NCBI GenBank assembly: GCA_021157485.1
Contig: JAGGWO010000064.1
Location: 1-9,370 of the forward strand
Direction: 5' to 3'
Origin: Sulfurimonas sp.
Lineage (GTDB): Bacteria > Campylobacterota > Campylobacteria > Campylobacterales > Sulfurimonadaceae
Length of the DNA: 9,370 nt
Shown here: piece by piece, positions 6,495-9,370 of the stretch
How the letters are laid out: every line of letters starts with the position of its first letter
Numbering within the stretch: position 1 is the first letter of the stretch
Made by a program: the position numbers and the translations under genes
The notes under the pieces: generated by a model
The model's input: only the letters and a program-made list of their open reading frames with translations
Databases searched by the model: none
Told to the model about the DNA's origin: nothing

Positions 6495-8402
6495 ATGAAA
6501 ACATTTAACTATACACTCAATCAAACACCACTTGCACATTTGATAGATATTGAGCATCTTTTATTGCAAAAAAATATACTTATTCAAATCTTTTGTGGTG
6601 AAGGCAGAGAGGTTTTAGAGGGTGTTTCTAAAGAGCTAAGTGAGCTACTTCCTAATGCTACATGCTTAGGGACTACTACTGATGGAGAGATTCAAGACCA
6701 CACTATATCTACCAAAAAGACAGTTCTCTCTATCTCAGTTTTTAAAAAAACTTCTATTAAAAGTACAAAAGTCACAAGTGAAGATAGCTTCCAAAATGGT
6801 GTTGAGCTATGTAAAAATTTGATAGAAGATAATACAAAACTCATAATAGTTTTTACTGACGGAACAACAACAAACGGTGAAGAGTTTTTAAAAGGTATAA
6901 GCTCAATCAACAACAAAGTTGTGATTGCTGGTGGAATGGCCGGGGATAATGGTGATTTTGTACAGACTTTTATCTGCGAGGGCTCTAGCTTACTTGAAAA
7001 AGGTGCTGTAGGAGTTTCACTCAATTCAGATGAACTAAATATACATAACAGCTACAGTTTTAACTGGAGTCCCATTGGTGTGGAGCATACAATAGATAGA
7101 GTTCTAGCAAATAGGGTCTATAGTATTGATGCTATAACTCCTGTAGATTTCTATGCAAAATATTTAGGCCAAGATGTAGCCAAAGCCCTCCCTGCTACTG
7201 GAATCGAGTTTCCCCTCATTATAGAAAAAAATGGCATTAAAATAGCTCGTGCCGTTATCGCTAAGCATGAAGATGGCTCACTTAGTTTTGCAGGTAATTT
7301 AAACGAGGGTGACAAGGTAAGACTTGGATTTGGAAATGCAGAGATGATTATTAACCAACCAGACTACGCTTTAGAGAAGTTTTGTGAAAAATCGATAGAG
7401 ACCTTTTTTCTTTACTCATGCATGGCAAGGCGACGCTATATGCCTGGATTTATTCAAGTTGAAATCGAACCATTTGCCTCTTTAGCTCCGACTTCTGGTT
7501 TTTTCACCTATGCAGAGTTTTACCATCACAACAGACAAAATGAGCTTTTAAATCAAACACTCACTGCCGTAGCACTCTCAGAGTCAGTAGATAACAATGT
7601 ACTTGATTGTCAAAGAAATTCAGAGGTTTCAAAAGAGTTTAGTGAATATGCTACAACTATTAAGGCACTGACTCATCTCATCCAACAATCATCTGTCGAC
7701 CTAGAAGCCCAAGCAAAAAAACTAAATGAAGAGAGACAATTCTCACAAGAGATACTCTCAAAACAGAAACTGTTTTTACGCCATGCAGTCCATGAAACAT
7801 CTACTCCTCTCGCTGTTATTATGAGTAATATTGAACTTTATGAGCTCACACATGAAAAAAATGAATATCTTTCAAATATAGAAGCCGCTATGAAAAATGT
7901 ATTTACAATATATGATGATTTAGCCTACTTAGTTAAGAAGAATGAAGTGGAGTACCCAAAGCACTCTATAGACCTTGTTGATTACGTGAGAAGCAGAATT
8001 GATTTTTTCAAACAACTCGCATCTCAAGCAAATCTATATTTTGAATTTAGTGTTGAAAATGCACAAGTTATGATTAACTTTAATGAGACAAAACTCCAGC
8101 GTATTATTGACAACAACCTCACAAATGCCATTAAATATACAAAAGATGGTGAAAAGATTAGCATCACTATAGATTGCATAGAAAAAAAATCTCAACTTCA
8201 AATAAAAAGTAAATCAACTCATATACAAAATCCTGAGAAAATCTTTGATGCTTACTATCAAGAAGATGGTTCTACAAGTGGTTTTGGACTTGGACTGAAT
8301 CTTGTAAAACAGATATGTGATGAAGAGGATGTGACCATCCGAGTAAACTCAAATGAAGAAACAACTTCATTTTTCTATCTTTTTAACGGAGGAGCAAAGT
8401 GA
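6495..8402 (+). CDS. FIST-domain sensor histidine kinase
   Basis: A 635-residue soluble kinase with no membrane helix or signal peptide, so it senses a cytoplasmic or freely diffusing signal. Residues about 1-345 form a FIST sensor: the N-terminal part includes VFTDGTTTNGE (119-129) and VIAGGMAGD (143-151), and the C-terminal part SCMARRRYMPG (308-318) with APTSGFFTYAEFY (331-343). FIST domains are thought to bind small ligands; the related NosP proteins bind haem and nitric oxide. A helical linker (about 345-425) leads to the dimerisation helix with phospho-acceptor His433 in HETSTPL, then an ATPase domain with an N-box (Asn541, Asn544 in NNLTNAIKYT) and a G2 loop GFGLGL (596-601). The usual DxGxG G1 box is replaced by KSKSTHI (571-577), a marked departure. 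The gene overlaps its response regulator by 4 bases and is divergent from the aldehyde dehydrogenase. No strong Shine-Dalgarno precedes the ATG. The ligand is unknown. Confidence 0.9.
   Translation: MKTFNYTLNQTPLAHLIDIEHLLLQKNILIQIFCGEGREVLEGVSKELSELLPNATCLGTTTDGEIQDHTISTKKTVLSISVFKKTSIKSTKVTSEDSFQNGVELCKNLIEDNTKLIIVFTDGTTTNGEEFLKGISSINNKVVIAGGMAGDNGDFVQTFICEGSSLLEKGAVGVSLNSDELNIHNSYSFNWSPIGVEHTIDRVLANRVYSIDAITPVDFYAKYLGQDVAKALPATGIEFPLIIEKNGIKIARAVIAKHEDGSLSFAGNLNEGDKVRLGFGNAEMIINQPDYALEKFCEKSIETFFLYSCMARRRYMPGFIQVEIEPFASLAPTSGFFTYAEFYHHNRQNELLNQTLTAVALSESVDNNVLDCQRNSEVSKEFSEYATTIKALTHLIQQSSVDLEAQAKKLNEERQFSQEILSKQKLFLRHAVHETSTPLAVIMSNIELYELTHEKNEYLSNIEAAMKNVFTIYDDLAYLVKKNEVEYPKHSIDLVDYVRSRIDFFKQLASQANLYFEFSVENAQVMINFNETKLQRIIDNNLTNAIKYTKDGEKISITIDCIEKKSQLQIKSKSTHIQNPEKIFDAYYQEDGSTSGFGLGLNLVKQICDEEDVTIRVNSNEETTSFFYLFNGGAK
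8388..8394 (+). promoter_or_regulatory. Shine-Dalgarno site of the response regulator gene
   Basis: GGAGGAG inside the last codons of the kinase gene, 4-6 bases before the GTG start at 8399. It supports GTG as the true start and independent loading of ribosomes on the regulator gene. Confidence 0.75.
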
Positions 8403-9055
8403 AAATACTTCTACTTGAAGATGATCTCATGCTGGGCAGTGCTATAAAAAAGTATCTTGAAACGACAGGACATGTCGTAGATACCTTTAGAGATGGAGAA
8501 ACGGCCTTTAGTTCTCTACAAACAGAAAGTTTTGACCTGCTCATTTTAGATATCAATGTACCAAAACTTGATGGTTTATCCCTTTTAAAAAAACTTTATG
8601 ATACCAAAACACAAACACCTGCTATTTTTATAAGTGCTCTTATAGATATAGAAGATATATCACGTGCTTTTGAGCTTGGCTGTTATGATTACCTTAAAAA
8701 ACCTTTTCATCTTAAAGAGCTATCTCTACGAATAGACAAAATGCTCAAGATTCATAAAACACCTCAAGAACATACTCGGCTTTCTGAGGGGTATAGCTTT
8801 GATATGAAGATGAATAAACTTCTATTGTACAAAAAGGTTCAAATAGTTCCAAAACGTCAACTTCAAATCATCAATCTGTTAGCCGCAAACTGTGGAAATG
8901 TGGTTGAATATGATCTTTTTAGAGAGTTTGTATGGAGTAGTGATGAGATTGACAACGCTACTATAGTAGCTGAAGTCAATCGTTTAAAAAATATCCTCAA
9001 AGAGGATTTTATAGTTAATGTCCGTTCAATCGGTTATACGATTAAAAGAAGATAA
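8399..9055 (+). CDS. OmpR-family response regulator, partner of the FIST kinase
   Basis: A 218-residue transcription factor. The receiver domain (1-118) shows the acidic pocket Glu7-Asp8-Asp9, phospho-acceptor Asp51 in LILDINVP, Ser79 in FISA, and Lys101 in KKPF. The winged-helix DNA-binding domain (about 128-218) ends with the family hallmark VRSIGYTIKRR and has the recognition-helix region NATIVAEVNRLKNIL. All receiver residues are present, so it should be phosphorylatable. It starts with GTG, overlapping the kinase stop (GTGA), which makes the two a cognate pair. Length is slightly below the usual 220-235, with a short linker. The nearest candidate target is the divergent aldehyde dehydrogenase promoter region or the kinase's own promoter; no matching direct repeat was found there by eye, so targets remain inferred. 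Confidence 0.95.
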   Translation: MKILLLEDDLMLGSAIKKYLETTGHVVDTFRDGETAFSSLQTESFDLLILDINVPKLDGLSLLKKLYDTKTQTPAIFISALIDIEDISRAFELGCYDYLKKPFHLKELSLRIDKMLKIHKTPQEHTRLSEGYSFDMKMNKLLLYKKVQIVPKRQLQIINLLAANCGNVVEYDLFREFVWSSDEIDNATIVAEVNRLKNILKEDFIVNVRSIGYTIKRR

Positions 9056-9072
9056 CTAAAATACTCTTTTAA
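9042..9072. terminator. AT-rich inverted repeat at convergent regulator/exported protein junction
   Basis: TTAAAAGA (9042-9049) pairs perfectly with TCTTTTAA (9065-9072) around a 15-base loop, spanning the 13-base gap and both stop codons. Located where a bidirectional terminator is expected, but the 8-pair stem has one G-C pair and would be weak. Confidence 0.3.
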
Positions 9073-9370
9073 CAAGAGGGAACGTTTCCGCTGTCGCTTC
9101 CGTACTCTTTGAAGAAGTCGAAATAGTGCTCAAGATATTTTTCTTTTAATGCTTTGTCTTTTACTTGAGGACAAATTGTTCTAATTTCATCGGCAATTTT
9201 ACCACCTTCATTAATCTCTTCCCACTCAGAGACAGTATGTTTACCAGCAACGACTGCTCCACTACTCCCACATGCAGATTTTAATTTTTTAGTAAAAAGT
9301 TTCTGACCCTTTGCAACATCTGCAGATGCTACCGTCGTTCCCACTGCAAGTGTAATTATACTCGCTACTA
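9069..9370 (-). CDS. Small exported Cys-containing protein, cytochrome c-like but lacking CXXCH (5' end cut)
   Basis: The frame remains open through the right edge, so the start codon is outside the window. A GTG at 9344 could be read as a start, but it lies inside a signal peptide: the visible residues before it are VASIITLA, continuing VGTTVASA and then DVAKGQKLF, with a fitting AxA cleavage site before Asp. The mature protein is about 83 residues, periplasmic, with three cysteines (mature positions 17, 50, 83: ACGSSG, ICPQV, and the C-terminal residue in GNVPSC) and histidines at 28 and 65. It begins like a small cytochrome c (AKGQKLF) but has no CXXCH, so covalent haem c binding is not expected. 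From memory, similar short proteins ending GNVPSC occur in sulfur-oxidising Campylobacterota and are often labelled cytochrome c; I could not check this. Function unknown. Confidence 0.8.
   Translation of the reverse strand, partial: VASIITLAVGTTVASADVAKGQKLFTKKLKSACGSSGAVVAGKHTVSEWEEINEGGKIADEIRTICPQVKDKALKEKYLEHYFDFFKEYGSDSGNVPSC

Noticed and set aside
6692..7024. Minus-strand frame of 110 codons inside the FIST kinase
   Set aside because: Antisense to the FIST domain; Ser/Pro-rich translation typical of a shadow frame.
1..9370. Mobile element, CRISPR array, tRNA or other island signature
   Set aside because: No transposase or integrase, no long terminal or regularly spaced repeats and no tRNA-like fold; composition looks even throughout.

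Overview
The window looks like chromosomal DNA from a member of the Campylobacterota (epsilonproteobacteria), possibly a Sulfurimonas-like free-living genus. This is judged from the low G+C, the strongly A/T-ending codons, the GCTATAAT-type minus-10 boxes without clear minus-35 boxes, and the protein styles. It is an inference, since no phylogenetic search was possible. The DNA is densely packed: there is no gene-free stretch above 135 bases, and no rRNA, tRNA, CRISPR array, insertion sequence or phage gene is visible.

Layout from left to right. (1) A minus-strand copper operon (2565 down to the left edge) encodes a small membrane SHOCT protein, a Cu(I)-exporting P1B-type ATPase (CopA type with an N-terminal Cys-rich heavy-metal-binding segment) and the start of a DUF302 protein cut by the window edge. 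The gaps are 14 and 15 bases, each carrying a Shine-Dalgarno site. (2) Divergent from it lies a plus-strand half-size ABC exporter (2688-4457), whose minus-10 box sits only 7 bases before the ATG, so its mRNA may be leaderless. (3) A minus-strand pair follows: an NAD-type aldehyde dehydrogenase of the AldB/ExaC/AcoD group (start best placed at 6359) and a DUF779 protein 3 bases downstream, probably translationally coupled. (4) Divergent from the dehydrogenase is a plus-strand two-component system: a FIST-domain histidine kinase (6495-8402) and an OmpR-family response regulator overlapping it by 4 bases. (5) At the right edge is a minus-strand small exported protein with a signal peptide but no CXXCH haem site. 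Its start lies beyond the window.

How the parts may work together. The copper operon is an export module with two accessory proteins of unknown role. The FIST kinase/regulator pair shares a 135-base intergenic region with the aldehyde dehydrogenase-DUF779 operon, so it is the obvious candidate to sense a small molecule and control aldehyde oxidation; this is inferred from position only. The two convergent junctions (ABC/DUF779 and regulator/exported protein) each carry an inverted repeat that could act as a weak bidirectional terminator.

No clearly new multi-gene system was found. The points most worth a second look are the degenerate ATP-binding G1 box of the FIST kinase, the FIST/aldehyde dehydrogenase pairing, the Cys-rich DUF779 partner, the possible leaderless ABC transcript, and an 11-base-period direct repeat in the copper operon promoter.
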